Source: Wandonia sp964447015
GTDB taxonomy: Bacteria > Bacteroidota > Bacteroidia > Flavobacteriales_D > Crocinitomicaceae
Direction: 5' to 3'
Assembly (NCBI GenBank): GCA_964447015.1
Contig: CAYUQU010000023.1
Span: forward strand, 1 to 42,934
DNA: 42,934 nucleotides
Part shown: one piece after another, positions 16,230 to 23,459 of the stretch
Layout of the letters: each line of letters opens with the position of its first letter
How positions within the stretch are numbered: position 1 is the first letter of the stretch
The notes under the pieces: generated by a model
Told to the model about the DNA's origin: nothing
Database searches by the model: none
Seen by the model: only the letters and a program-made list of their open reading frames with translations
Made by a program: the position numbers and the translations under genes

Positions 16230-16715
16230 TCACTTCCCCCTAACAGGCACATATTTATTAATATCGTCTGTACTCCACTTAATTATCAAACTGTCTTTTG
16301 TAAGTTTAGTAATAATTCCTCGTGTAAACCCATCTCCTGGCTCGCCGTAAGAAGTGAAAATCCTCAATGAATCATAATTAATCGTATAGATATATTTATT
16401 TTCATCGTGAATGTGTAAAAAGTCTCTTTGGAAAGTAAATACCGAATCATTCTCATTGCCTTCACCCCAAGTCCAAGTCGTATAAAGTAAGTCTGTAGAA
16501 ATTTTTGAATTTGAAATGGTGCTTTTTGAAGGCTTTGTAATTTTGTCATTCCACGTCCATTTCTTTATTAAATCCTCAATTTCTTTGTTTTCTGTTCCAC
16601 TAATTGAAATACTATCCTCTTCAATAATCAAAGAATCTCTGGTCGTTTCATTCTTATTGATTGCACCAGAACAGCTAAACAACAACAGTGTCAATATGTA
16701 TAATAGTTTTTTCAT
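16230..16715 (-). CDS. Hypothetical lipoprotein, 161 residues
   Basis: The signal MKKLLYILTLLLFSC puts the lipidated Cys at 15, followed by an acidic linker. The mature domain has TWTWGEGNENDSVFTF, then NKYIYTINYDSLRIF, then ITKLTKDSLIIKW. This alternation of short strands resembles small lipocalin-like or META-like lipoprotein domains that Bacteroidota carry in many copies. That resemblance is only in pattern, so no family is claimed. It starts one base after the stop of the 137-residue membrane protein gene, so they are coupled. Confidence 0.6.
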   Translation of the reverse strand: MKKLLYILTLLLFSCSGAINKNETTRDSLIIEEDSISISGTENKEIEDLIKKWTWNDKITKPSKSTISNSKISTDLLYTTWTWGEGNENDSVFTFQRDFLHIHDENKYIYTINYDSLRIFTSYGEPGDGFTRGIITKLTKDSLIIKWSTDDINKYVPVRGK

Positions 16716-16716
16716 T

Positions 16717-17130
16717 TTAACTCCAAACTACATTAAACTTACCCAACTCTCTTTTCAATTCAGCTAGCGAATCAACTTCTATTAGTTGCGTATTGATTAC
16801 AAATTGTTCTTTGTCTGTTTCTAACGTATAGTCTCCTGCAAATTCGCGAAAAGATTTTATTTCGCTCAGCTTTATCTTTTTAGGAATCAACGCATGCTTA
16901 ATCAAAACGCCATCTTTTATAGTCAAATAGTGTTTTTGGTTTTCAAAATAATAGATAGCGATTATAAAAAGTCCAGCAGCTAATTGCCCTATTCCGATAG
17001 ATGTTAAAGAGATTCCTTTAAACTCTCCTGTGACAAATGAAAATAACAAAAGAATGATTCCCATGACGATGAAAAACAATCCCATTCTAAGGTAACTTAT
17101 CAATCTTTTTTTAGAATATTTGATTTTCAT
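16717..17130 (-). CDS. Hypothetical membrane protein with PH-like cytosolic part
   Basis: A 137-residue protein. Two membrane helices (about 15-33 and 43-62) form a hairpin, followed by a soluble region (HYLTIKDGVLIKHALIPKKIKLSEIKSF and DYTLETDKEQFVINTQ). The pattern of strands after two helices resembles bacterial PH-domain (bPH/YdbT-like) proteins. This is a structural guess. It is coupled to the downstream lipoprotein gene with only one base between them. Confidence 0.55.
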   Translation of the reverse strand: MKIKYSKKRLISYLRMGLFFIVMGIILLLFSFVTGEFKGISLTSIGIGQLAAGLFIIAIYYFENQKHYLTIKDGVLIKHALIPKKIKLSEIKSFREFAGDYTLETDKEQFVINTQLIEVDSLAELKRELGKFNVVWS

Positions 17131-17168
17131 GTTGTTGTTTTTTAATTGATATTGTGGCGATATTATAC

Positions 17169-17672
17169 TTATCCCATATATTGAAATGCAAGTATTTGAT
17201 TAGCCATCTCAAACCAGTCATTTTTATGATGAAAGACAATAGTAAGTTCTGAGTTCTTAAATTTTGCCTCAAACAAACTTTTATCACTAATACCTTCTTT
17301 AAGCAATTCTTTTACTTGCCTAAAAAATGGATGATTTTGTTCTTTCCTTCTAAATATAGACCTACTGATGCAAAAATCTTTACATCCAGTATTTTCAAAA
17401 ACAGATTTAAAAGTTAAAATTTCTTGTAGATTTTGCTTTTTAGAAGAAAGTAACAAGTTGCCACTAGTGAAAGTTGCTTTCTTTACATAGATTAGCCATT
17501 CATTCTCCCCCTTAACTTTTGAAATAAAATTTAATGACCATGCATTGTAAATTCCTTTTTCTTCGCCACCCTTACTAATAATGTACTTCTCCCACTTTTG
17601 ACATAACTCCTCATTCTTCAGATAGAATGGTGAGTCCAACTCATCTGGTGCTGCATTCGATTCAATAGGCAT
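17169..17672 (-). CDS. Hypothetical soluble protein, 167 residues
   Basis: There is no signal peptide or membrane segment. The sequence has a Glu/Lys-rich N-terminus with WEKYIISKGG, a central NAWSLNFISKVKGENEWLIYVKKA, and a Cys pair (GCKDFCISRSIFRRKE). I do not recognise a family. It is the first gene of the six-gene cluster, downstream of a TATATTTG box. Confidence 0.5.
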   Translation of the reverse strand: MPIESNAAPDELDSPFYLKNEELCQKWEKYIISKGGEEKGIYNAWSLNFISKVKGENEWLIYVKKATFTSGNLLLSSKKQNLQEILTFKSVFENTGCKDFCISRSIFRRKEQNHPFFRQVKELLKEGISDKSLFEAKFKNSELTIVFHHKNDWFEMANQILAFQYMG

Positions 17673-17740
17673 TATTGTTCTAGTTTTTTGTTAAGTATAA
17701 CATTTATACCTACACAACATTAAAGTACGTCTAATAACCT

Positions 17741-17748
17741 CAAATATA
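17741..17748 (-). promoter_or_regulatory. TATATTTG promoter box, copy 3
   Basis: On the minus strand it reads aaatttgaTATATTTGAGG, about 70 bases before the first gene of the lipoprotein cluster. The flanks match copy 2. Confidence 0.5.
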
Positions 17749-17764
17749 TCAAATTTCCACAAAC

Positions 17765-18000
17765 TCTAATTAATTCACCGCGAAGACGCAATGAAGTTTG
17801 ACGTAGTGATTAGAACACGGATTTGACGAATTGAACGAATTTGCATGGATTCTTTTTTTTAAACCACAAAGCTCACAAAGAAGGCGCAAAGTTCACAAAG
17901 AAATATCTGCGAAAATCAGCGTAATCTGCGGGCAACAAAAATGAGTCTCCATATTTACAACACAAAAACTCTGTGAAACTCTGCGAGACTCTGTGTTAAA
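17765..18000. repeat. Dispersed repeat, copy 4
   Basis: This fills most of the 500-base spacer 17673-18173 together with the next repeat. Its modules are caccgcgaagacgcaatgaa, gtagtgattagaacacggat, aacgaatttgcatggattc, accacaaagctcacaaagaa and ctctgtgaaactctgcgaga, in the same order as the other copies but more diverged. Confidence 0.7.
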
Positions 18001-18009
18001 TTCATCAAA

Positions 18010-18185
18010 CCAACCAAATACCTTTGCGAATCTTGGCGTAAAATCTTAGCGTACCTTGGCGGTTAAAACCTTTGAGGTAGATTATTGTTTCATGATGGAG
18101 TATTTGCTTTAACCGCAAAGCAACGCAAAGAAAGGCGCAAAGGAGCGCAAAGAAAACTCTGCGAAAATCAGCGCTATCTGCGGGC
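18010..18185. repeat. 175-bp near-duplicate element, copy A
   Basis: It matches 22692-22866 in the same orientation with few mismatches, including aacctttgcgaatcttggcg, gaggtagattattgttt and aaggagcgcaaagaaa. Its last bases supply the final codons and stop of the neighbouring 125-residue gene. Confidence 0.8.
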
Positions 18186-18551
18186 AACCAAAATAATCCT
18201 CAATATAAGCAATGCAAAAACAAGCGTTATGATAGAGAAAAACTTTTCAATTGTGGCGTGCGCAAACAGATTTCCGATGGTGTTCAGGGAAAAGAGCACG
18301 AAGAAAATCCAGAGAATTATGTCTACTATCTTGCGCTCTACGTTTTTTGATTTTAACCAAATTATCCAAATCAGGAATACGTTTAAAGCGATGGACACAC
18401 TTTCAAAAACATACATTTCTTGCTCGGTTTCAAGTCTACCGCCCCAAGCGATGTGGAAAGGTATGATTTGCACCAAGATTAAAATGTGGAAGAGTACCAC
18501 TAGAGATAATAATCCCATTAAGAGTCGACTTGCATTTTGATGGCTAATCAT
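18174..18551 (-). CDS. Hypothetical four-helix membrane protein
   Basis: A 125-residue protein that is almost all membrane: helices at about 8-30, 48-66, 74-95 and 101-121. No family is recognised. The last residues (VARR) and the stop codon are encoded by the dispersed repeat (tgcccgcagatag on the minus strand). The original C-terminus may therefore have been replaced when the repeat arrived. No close upstream partner gene is present. Confidence 0.5.
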   Translation of the reverse strand: MISHQNASRLLMGLLSLVVLFHILILVQIIPFHIAWGGRLETEQEMYVFESVSIALNVFLIWIIWLKSKNVERKIVDIILWIFFVLFSLNTIGNLFAHATIEKFFSIITLVFALLILRIILVARR

Positions 18552-18615
18552 AATCCTGTTTTAATAATTTACGCCAAAAATACATATTTTAATGTCTGCT
18601 AACCCTTCGTATATT

Positions 18616-18730
18616 TTTGAACCATTAAGAAGTTAAGAGTAGTTAAGAGAACCATCCTTAATGTTTCTTAATGCCTTAATGGTTTAAATTACACCACGCC
18701 ATCCAAAAACTCTGTGAAACTCTGCGAGAC
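18616..18730. repeat. 115-bp exact duplication, copy B
   Basis: Identical to 14449-14563 over all 115 bases. It lies between the cupin gene and the 125-residue membrane protein gene, so both copies are at the same kind of place: a spacer between minus-strand genes. Confidence 0.9.
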
Positions 18731-18788
18731 CTTTAGGTTGTGAAATGATATGCGTCCTCACCGAGTTGCAAACTTGCCATGGGACTTT

Positions 18789-19196
18789 CTATTTATTGTC
18801 TTCAAACCATTTCACAATGGAAGGCATATTTCTCTCAAAACCACCCGGAATAAAAAAGTTAAGAAGTCCTGATTTTTTATTTGTTCTGTTGGCAAAGTCA
18901 TGAATAGTTTTTGCGGGGATTCTTAAAAAGGTGCCCCTTTCGACATCAATCCATTTGTCGCCAACAAGTATGGATGTAGTACCTTCAATTCCGTAAAACA
19001 CTTCGTCATTGTCTTCGTGTTGATGCGCACCTGGTCCGCCAGAATTTGGCTCAAGCCACCACTCCGAAATACTATACTTGTCTGCGGTTTCATTCTCGTC
19101 TGCTTTAAACACAGCTGTCATTGTTCCACAATCATAAGTTCTACCTTCTCCTGGTTTAAGCAGTAATGTGTCTGTCTCGTTTTGCTTATGTTTCAT
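18789..19196 (-). CDS. Cupin domain protein
   Basis: A 135-residue single-cupin protein. Motif 1 is GAHQHEDNDEVFYGIEGTTSI with two His and one Glu for metal binding, and motif 2 is IPAKTIHDFANRTN with the fourth ligand His. Such small cupins range from dioxygenases and isomerases to sugar-binding proteins, and nothing here fixes the activity. It has no export signal and looks monocistronic. The start ATG is at 19196. Confidence 0.82.
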   Translation of the reverse strand: MKHKQNETDTLLLKPGEGRTYDCGTMTAVFKADENETADKYSISEWWLEPNSGGPGAHQHEDNDEVFYGIEGTTSILVGDKWIDVERGTFLRIPAKTIHDFANRTNKKSGLLNFFIPGGFERNMPSIVKWFEDNK

Positions 19197-19291
19197 CTAC
19201 TATAATTTATTTTTCACAAGGTCAACCGTCAGTTGACGGTCATCATGAATTATATTCATCAGTCTTTGCGTAATAATATCGCAGAGCCATT

Positions 19292-19645
19292 TCATAGTTT
19301 CTTATTGAATTTGTAATCAACAAGTTTAAGAATTAAGTCTACTGGCAAAGGGGCGTTATGTAGAAAATGAAGCGCATCTTTGGTGTTTTTTCCTCGATAT
19401 GCCTTAATTTCATTTTCAACATCAGAATTTCCATATAATGGATACATCCCAATATGTTTTTTATACGCAGAAAAGTAGACATAAACACCATTTAACTTGT
19501 ATGCCAGCATATTATAACGAATACTTTCCTCGGTCTTCGGGAATTTCTGTAGGATCGTATTTCTGATTTCAATTAAACGTATTTGAATGGGTTCCTCGAA
19601 ACCAATCAAATAGTCGTCAAAAGATTTTGGCTTAGACTCCAACAT
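19292..19645 (-). CDS. DUF1801 domain-containing protein
   Basis: A 117-residue protein matching DUF1801 (YdhG-like, frataxin-like fold). It contains DYLIGFEEPIQIRLIEIRNTI, ESIRYNMLAYKLNGVYVYFSAYKKHIGMYP and a C-terminal LPVDLILKLVDYKF, all typical. Iron-chaperone activity has been proposed for one relative, but the function of this one is unknown. It is the second DUF1801-type gene in the window (the other is at 10068), and they are not close copies. The small spacer 19197-19291 holds only a short hairpin (accgtcagttgacggt). Confidence 0.82.
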   Translation of the reverse strand: MLESKPKSFDDYLIGFEEPIQIRLIEIRNTILQKFPKTEESIRYNMLAYKLNGVYVYFSAYKKHIGMYPLYGNSDVENEIKAYRGKNTKDALHFLHNAPLPVDLILKLVDYKFNKKL

Positions 19646-19706
19646 TGTTTATCAAATTTTTGATTTGTGAAAACTAAAATAGGTGTCGATTTTTAAATCA
19701 AAAAAA

Positions 19707-20960
19707 TCACTCAAATTTTATAACCATCTTTTCAAAACTAATCGTCATTGAATTAAAATGTTGGATAATATCCTGACCAATGTTTCCATACACCACTTCG
19801 TCTGGTTTGAGTTTTTCTGTGAGTAATTGCACGTCTTTTAATGTCACTTTTACATCGTTCACCTCAAAATCATGTGTGATTTTATATCCTTCAAATTCTC
19901 TTTTCCCACCTGCACCTGCAAAACCAAATTTTTCAGGTGTATAATTTTTGTCAATTTCTTCTTTGTGCGCAGTATAAAAAGTTGTGTACAAAATTGTTTC
20001 ATCTGCTCCTGTGTCAAACGTATAGTGTTTGCCATCAATATAGATAAGTGGGGTAAGTCCATCTAAAGCCATATTAGAATGGTTTTCATTTTTTAATTTG
20101 TTCGCTGTAACCGTAAAATAATCATCTTGCGAAATGGTGACTTCACGCAACGCTTCAATTATGGGAAAACCGAGGATTCCGTTAATTTGGTAATCAATTT
20201 CAGGTATGTAAAGTGACTCATCACTAAAGACCAGAAAAAGAGCGTTCCTGATTTCAATCTCGCCTAAAAATAAATTAGAACAGATTGCTAACTGAGCATT
20301 GGCTTTTTGACCTGTTATAGTGCCAACTTCAATGTCTACAGGCAAGATTTTCATTTTTAATTTTTCGGCCGTTTTCCTTACCACTGTAGAAATGTTTGCA
20401 CCGGTATCAAAAATAAAATCAACGGTATCGCTAGCTGTTCTAATGGGTAAATTTTTCAACCCTGCCTTGTCTACCTTCATTTTCATAGGCTTAGGACTAT
20501 TCAGCACCACCTCTTGCATGGGTTCATGTTGAAATGCTGTCCATATTTTCAGGCTGTTTTTCAAGTCATCTATTTCATGTTCACTTAGTAGTGTGTTATA
20601 TTCTTTGAGAATATGTTCAATACAGTTTTTAGCTTCTTTATACTTATACAGCTTGATTAAATTGTCGGTTTTTAAATGATATAAATTTAAAGCTAAGGAG
20701 TCGGCAAGTGGAACTTTACTCTTTAGAAGCTTGTCTATTATTGTATTTGACTTTAGCGGATCATTAAATGCATTAAAAATGAAGGCTTCCACAATTTGCC
20801 CTTCACTCTCAGAATAATTTGACTTGTTCTCCAAATACTGAGATTTAGCCTTAAAGAAATTTTTTGTCTGAATCAGACCAAAGGTTTCATCAAAACGCTG
20901 CGTAAACGCATTATTGCTTGAGCATACCAGAATGAAAAAGAAGATTAGAAGTCGTGTCAT
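19707..20960 (-). CDS. Exported two-domain retropepsin-like aspartic protease
   Basis: A 417-residue protein with an N-terminal signal peptide (MTRLLIFFFILVCSSNNAFTQ). Residues 25-145 are helical, and then come two retropepsin-like domains. The first has FIFDTGANIS with catalytic-type Asp185 and a later GILGFPII. The second has YTFDTGADETI with Asp316, and NIGQDIIQHF near the end. Two DTG domains in one chain would allow an intramolecular dimer like pepsin rather than the homodimer of retroviral proteases. Related gag-asp/retropepsin-like proteins are frequent in Bacteroidota, but their substrates are unknown. Proteolysis is inferred from the motifs only. Confidence 0.82.
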   Translation of the reverse strand: MTRLLIFFFILVCSSNNAFTQRFDETFGLIQTKNFFKAKSQYLENKSNYSESEGQIVEAFIFNAFNDPLKSNTIIDKLLKSKVPLADSLALNLYHLKTDNLIKLYKYKEAKNCIEHILKEYNTLLSEHEIDDLKNSLKIWTAFQHEPMQEVVLNSPKPMKMKVDKAGLKNLPIRTASDTVDFIFDTGANISTVVRKTAEKLKMKILPVDIEVGTITGQKANAQLAICSNLFLGEIEIRNALFLVFSDESLYIPEIDYQINGILGFPIIEALREVTISQDDYFTVTANKLKNENHSNMALDGLTPLIYIDGKHYTFDTGADETILYTTFYTAHKEEIDKNYTPEKFGFAGAGGKREFEGYKITHDFEVNDVKVTLKDVQLLTEKLKPDEVVYGNIGQDIIQHFNSMTISFEKMVIKFE

Positions 20961-21002
20961 TGTTTCCCTATTTTTTGTTAAGTCGACTCAAGTACATTTA
21001 TT

Positions 21003-21010
21003 CAAATATA
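21003..21010 (-). promoter_or_regulatory. TATATTTG promoter box, copy 4
   Basis: On the minus strand it reads attgtaaTATATTTGAATAA, 42 bases before the retropepsin ATG. It matches TAnnTTTG, and the flanks resemble the other three copies. Confidence 0.55.
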
Positions 21011-21026
21011 TTACAATTTCCGCAAA

Positions 21027-21103
21027 CGCTCACTAACCTCACCGTAACGTTTCAGTCCATCCGCCACACAGTGTTTTACATAGAATCTATTGTTAGCGAG
21101 TCG
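21027..21103. other. Imperfect inverted repeat downstream of DUF3052
   Basis: The arms cgctcactaac (21027-21037) and gttagcgagtcg (21092-21103) can pair with one bulge and a G-T type mismatch. The DUF3052 stop codon lies inside the right arm. The arms resemble those at 26781-26856 (cactaac / gttagcg). The interior does not fold into a convincing second stem, and the left part overlaps a dispersed-repeat edge, so this is the weakest of the group. Confidence 0.35.
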
Positions 21104-21539
21104 TTGACTTTTCATCATTCAATTTTCCATAACTGTTGTGATACACTTTTCCTTTTTTAGGATGCGTAAACTTTAACCCCGACCAAATGTCGTTAATACT
21201 TAAACAGGTACTCTCAACCAATCCAAAATCATAACCTAGTTTTATTACAATTTTGATGTTCAAGTCTGTTCCTAATTTTCCGCCTTTGGGCCAAGAAACC
21301 CAAAGCATTCCTGTTGGTTTTAAGTGTGCTTTCAGTTTTGGAAATTGATGGATAAATTCGGATTGGCTTTTTACAAACAGGTGAATATAATCAAACTCTT
21401 CTTCCAGTTTTGTTGGAATATGAAGAGGAGGTAACAGCATATTTTCAATTGCTTCGCTATCCGCATTCACCAAAAATGCGCGGGCGTTTTCTTTGACCCC
21501 CATTTTGGTTGCTACCGTTCTCTTTTCTGGTTTATTCAT
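21093..21539 (-). CDS. DUF3052 family protein
   Basis: A 148-residue soluble protein resembling DUF3052. It has TKMGVKENARAFLVNADSEA, then EFDYIHLFVKSQSEF, and then LKPTGMLWVSWPKGGKLGTDL, the most typical block. Its N-terminus overlaps the DUF4180 gene by 4 bases (ATGA), and the last codons overlap an inverted repeat. The function is unknown. It is the last gene of the ASCH-DUF4180-DUF3052 unit. Confidence 0.8.
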   Translation of the reverse strand: MNKPEKRTVATKMGVKENARAFLVNADSEAIENMLLPPLHIPTKLEEEFDYIHLFVKSQSEFIHQFPKLKAHLKPTGMLWVSWPKGGKLGTDLNIKIVIKLGYDFGLVESTCLSINDIWSGLKFTHPKKGKVYHNSYGKLNDEKSTTR

Positions 21540-21910
21540 TTGGTTGAAAGAATTTTGATGGCTTCTGCAGTAGATGGAACAAAGTTGACATGCCCACCTT
21601 TGTTACTTTCATAAATGAAGTCATTGAGACTTTTACTTGTGTATTTCGAAAAATCACCCACAATTGCCAAACGCACCCGATAAGTTGAGAATTTTTGAAG
21701 AATTTCTCCTGCAATCCCGTTTTTGAGATCAAAAAAATCAGAAGTGATATTATTTTCATGAATTATAATCCTGTCGTAACCTTGATAGTATACGTTTCCT
21801 AATAAATCAAGGCCATCTTCAGTTGTGTTAATGATTATATCGTCGGAAGACACTTCTGCCATTTTTATGTGGTCTATCTCGATTGCTTTAATCTTCATGT
21901 TGTCTGTCAT
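21536..21910 (-). CDS. DUF4180 domain-containing protein
   Basis: A 124-residue protein matching DUF4180. It has DIIINTTEDGLDLLGNVYYQGYDRII, then HENNITSDFFDLKNGIAGEIL, VRLAIVGDFSKYTSKSLNDF and ESNKGGHVNFV, which are the characteristic blocks. Its start overlaps the ASCH gene by 4 bases and its stop overlaps the DUF3052 gene by 4 bases, so all three are translationally coupled. The function is unknown; no membrane segment or signal is present. Confidence 0.88.
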   Translation of the reverse strand: MTDNMKIKAIEIDHIKMAEVSSDDIIINTTEDGLDLLGNVYYQGYDRIIIHENNITSDFFDLKNGIAGEILQKFSTYRVRLAIVGDFSKYTSKSLNDFIYESNKGGHVNFVPSTAEAIKILSTK

Positions 21911-22494
21911 TTTTTCTCTTTTTCTAATTTTTCAATAAATTCCTTCCCAAGTGGAGAAAGCTCATACCCCACAGTATGGCTGATGGTCAAGCCCAAATTT
22001 TTGAGTTTACGGATATTCAACTTCAACCATTCTTTTTCAAAGTGTGTTAGCCGTGCAATGCCGATAGCGTGCATGTGTGGATGTGCTTTAATCGTCCGCA
22101 AAATTATTTCTGTCCAATTCCCCTTCTTGCTGTACTTATCTAAGCGAGCCAATTTCTCATTTAATTCTACAAACTTTTGACTCGTTAGGTTTTGCTCTCT
22201 TAACTCGATGCGGGGGTCTTCCGAATGAAAGCGGACGTTTATTCTGTGGATCTTTGCTTTATCGTTCGCTCGTAATGACTTCAGTAATTGATCTTTGTTT
22301 TCAAAACCTGCGTGAAGGGCATCATTATTGGTGATTTTATGTTCGTCTATGGTTGTTATGTCCACAATTTCGACTAGGCCTACTGCTGTTTTCAGCAAGG
22401 TTCCTTTCTTTACAGCCGCTTTTTCCCATTTTCGAAAAGCCAGATGGACATCTCCCGATTTAATTCCTTTTAGATGTGCTTCTTTAAACAACAT
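21907..22494 (-). CDS. ASCH/PUA-like domain protein with C-terminal helical part
   Basis: A 195-residue protein. The N-terminal 55 residues (MLFKEAHLKGIKSGDVHLAF, then RKWEKAAVKKGTLLKT and VGLVEIVDI) fit an ASCH domain, a PUA-like fold linked to RNA binding. The C-terminal half (LARLDKYSKKGNWTEIILRT, then RLTHFEKEWLKLNIRKLKNLGLT) looks like a winged-helix or helical tail. The same pairing occurs in other bacterial ASCH proteins, so the fusion seems genuine. It is the first gene of a three-gene unit with DUF4180 and DUF3052. Binding to RNA is inferred from the fold. Confidence 0.75.
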   Translation of the reverse strand: MLFKEAHLKGIKSGDVHLAFRKWEKAAVKKGTLLKTAVGLVEIVDITTIDEHKITNNDALHAGFENKDQLLKSLRANDKAKIHRINVRFHSEDPRIELREQNLTSQKFVELNEKLARLDKYSKKGNWTEIILRTIKAHPHMHAIGIARLTHFEKEWLKLNIRKLKNLGLTISHTVGYELSPLGKEFIEKLEKEKK

Positions 22495-22520
22495 GGTGAT
22501 AGATTATTTACGAGTTCATT

Positions 22521-22528
22521 CAAACTTA
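22521..22528 (-). promoter_or_regulatory. -7 box of the ASCH-DUF4180-DUF3052 unit
   Basis: On the minus strand TAAGTTTG matches TAnnTTTG, 26 bases before the ASCH ATG. No TTG is seen 17-23 bases upstream. Confidence 0.45.
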
Positions 22529-22555
22529 ATGATTTTCTGTAAATTTGCACGGGCT

Positions 22556-22640
22556 CTTTTTTTTTAAAACCACAAAGCTCACAAAGAAGGCACAAAGTTC
22601 ACCAAGAAAACTCTGTGAGACTCTGTGTTAAATTCATCAC
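22556..22640. repeat. Dispersed repeat, copy 5 (truncated)
   Basis: The tail modules of the repeat family are present: accacaaagctcacaaagaa, ggcacaaagttcacc and ctctgtgagactctgtgtta. The head with gtagtggatagaacacgg is missing. The whole 22495-23459 spacer contains only repeats, the tandem array and the promoter. Confidence 0.7.
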
Positions 22641-22670
22641 ACAACACAACACAACACAACACAACACAAC
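22641..22670. repeat. Pentanucleotide microsatellite (acaac)6
   Basis: Six perfect acaac units, followed by two imperfect acaaaaccac repeats up to 22690. It is non-coding and prone to slippage. Confidence 0.9.
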
Positions 22671-22691
22671 ACAAAACCACACAAAACCACA

Positions 22692-22866
22692 CCAACCAAA
22701 AACCTTTGCGAATCTTGGCGTAAAATCTTAGCGTATCTTGGCGGTTAATACTTTTGAGGTAGATTATTGTTTTATGATGTAGTATTTTCTTTAACCGCTA
22801 AGCAACGCAAAGAATGGCGCAAAGGAGCGCAAAGAAATATCTGCGAAAATCGGCACCTCTGCGGTG
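22692..22866. repeat. 175-bp near-duplicate element, copy B
   Basis: The counterpart of 18010-18185 in the same orientation with scattered substitutions (for example gcgtatcttgg against gcgtaccttgg). It directly precedes the 21-bp tandem array. Confidence 0.8.
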
Positions 22867-22900
22867 CAATTCATTCACCACACAATCCCAAACACCTCCG

Positions 22901-23180
22901 CAACAGTGCCAAAATTATTTCCGACAGTGCCAAACACTTCCGATACACAGCCAAAATGTTTCGCTACACCATCCAAACACATCCGCGACAGAGCCAAAAT
23001 GTTTTGTGACAGAGCCAAAATGTTTCGCGACAGAGCCAAAATGTTTCGCGACAGTGCCAAAATGTTCCGCGACAGAGCCAAAATGTTTCACGACAGAGCC
23101 AAAATGTTTCACGACAGAGCCAAAATGTTCCGCGGCACATCCAAAATGTTCCGCGACAGTGCCAAAATGTTTCGCGACAG
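22901..23180. repeat. 21-bp tandem repeat array, about 13 units
   Basis: The consensus unit is cgacagagccaaaatgtttc plus one base (g), 21 bp. From 22986 to 23175 the unit start recurs exactly every 21 bases, giving nine full copies and a partial last one. Four more degenerate copies precede, at about 22901, 22922, 22941 and 22964. Variation is confined to a few sites (gag/gtg, ttt/ttc). Because 21 is a multiple of three, long open frames exist on both strands (for example a RDRAKMF repeat), but none shows a credible start or domain. Confidence 0.95.
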
Positions 23181-23354
23181 CGTGTTTTTGTTAAAAAAAT
23201 TAACATTTCGGGCAAAAAACGGGGAATTTCATTCGAAAAGGAGTGCGTTTTGGAAAAAGTGCGCTGCGTTTCACTAAAAAAATGGACTATTTCCCTCAAC
23301 GAAAAATACCGTTTATTTCGTAAAACCCTGATTTAACATTCGTTAACAAATGAT

Positions 23355-23371
23355 TTGGCACAGCTTTGGCA
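23355..23371 (+). promoter_or_regulatory. Sigma-54-type -24/-12 promoter
   Basis: TTGGCAC, then five bases, then TGGCA gives GG at 23357-23358 and GC at 23369-23370, exactly 12 bases apart as sigma-54 requires. Only one base of the -12 element (TGGCA for TTGCA) departs from consensus. It predicts a start near 23382, about 80 bases before the ATG at 23460. Confidence 0.6.
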
Positions 23372-23459
23372 TGGGTCTCTGCACGACATGTCTGATTGTT
23401 TAACCGTCCAAACCAACACGGCGTATACACGTGACGGGGCGGACACAAAATTTAACGTT

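Noticed and set aside
22901..23180. CRISPR array
   Set aside because: Units are contiguous with no unique spacers, and no cas gene is nearby.
22814..23277. Open frames running through the 21-bp array on both strands
   Set aside because: A 21-bp period keeps several frames open at once; none has a promoter, a credible start or a non-repeat domain.
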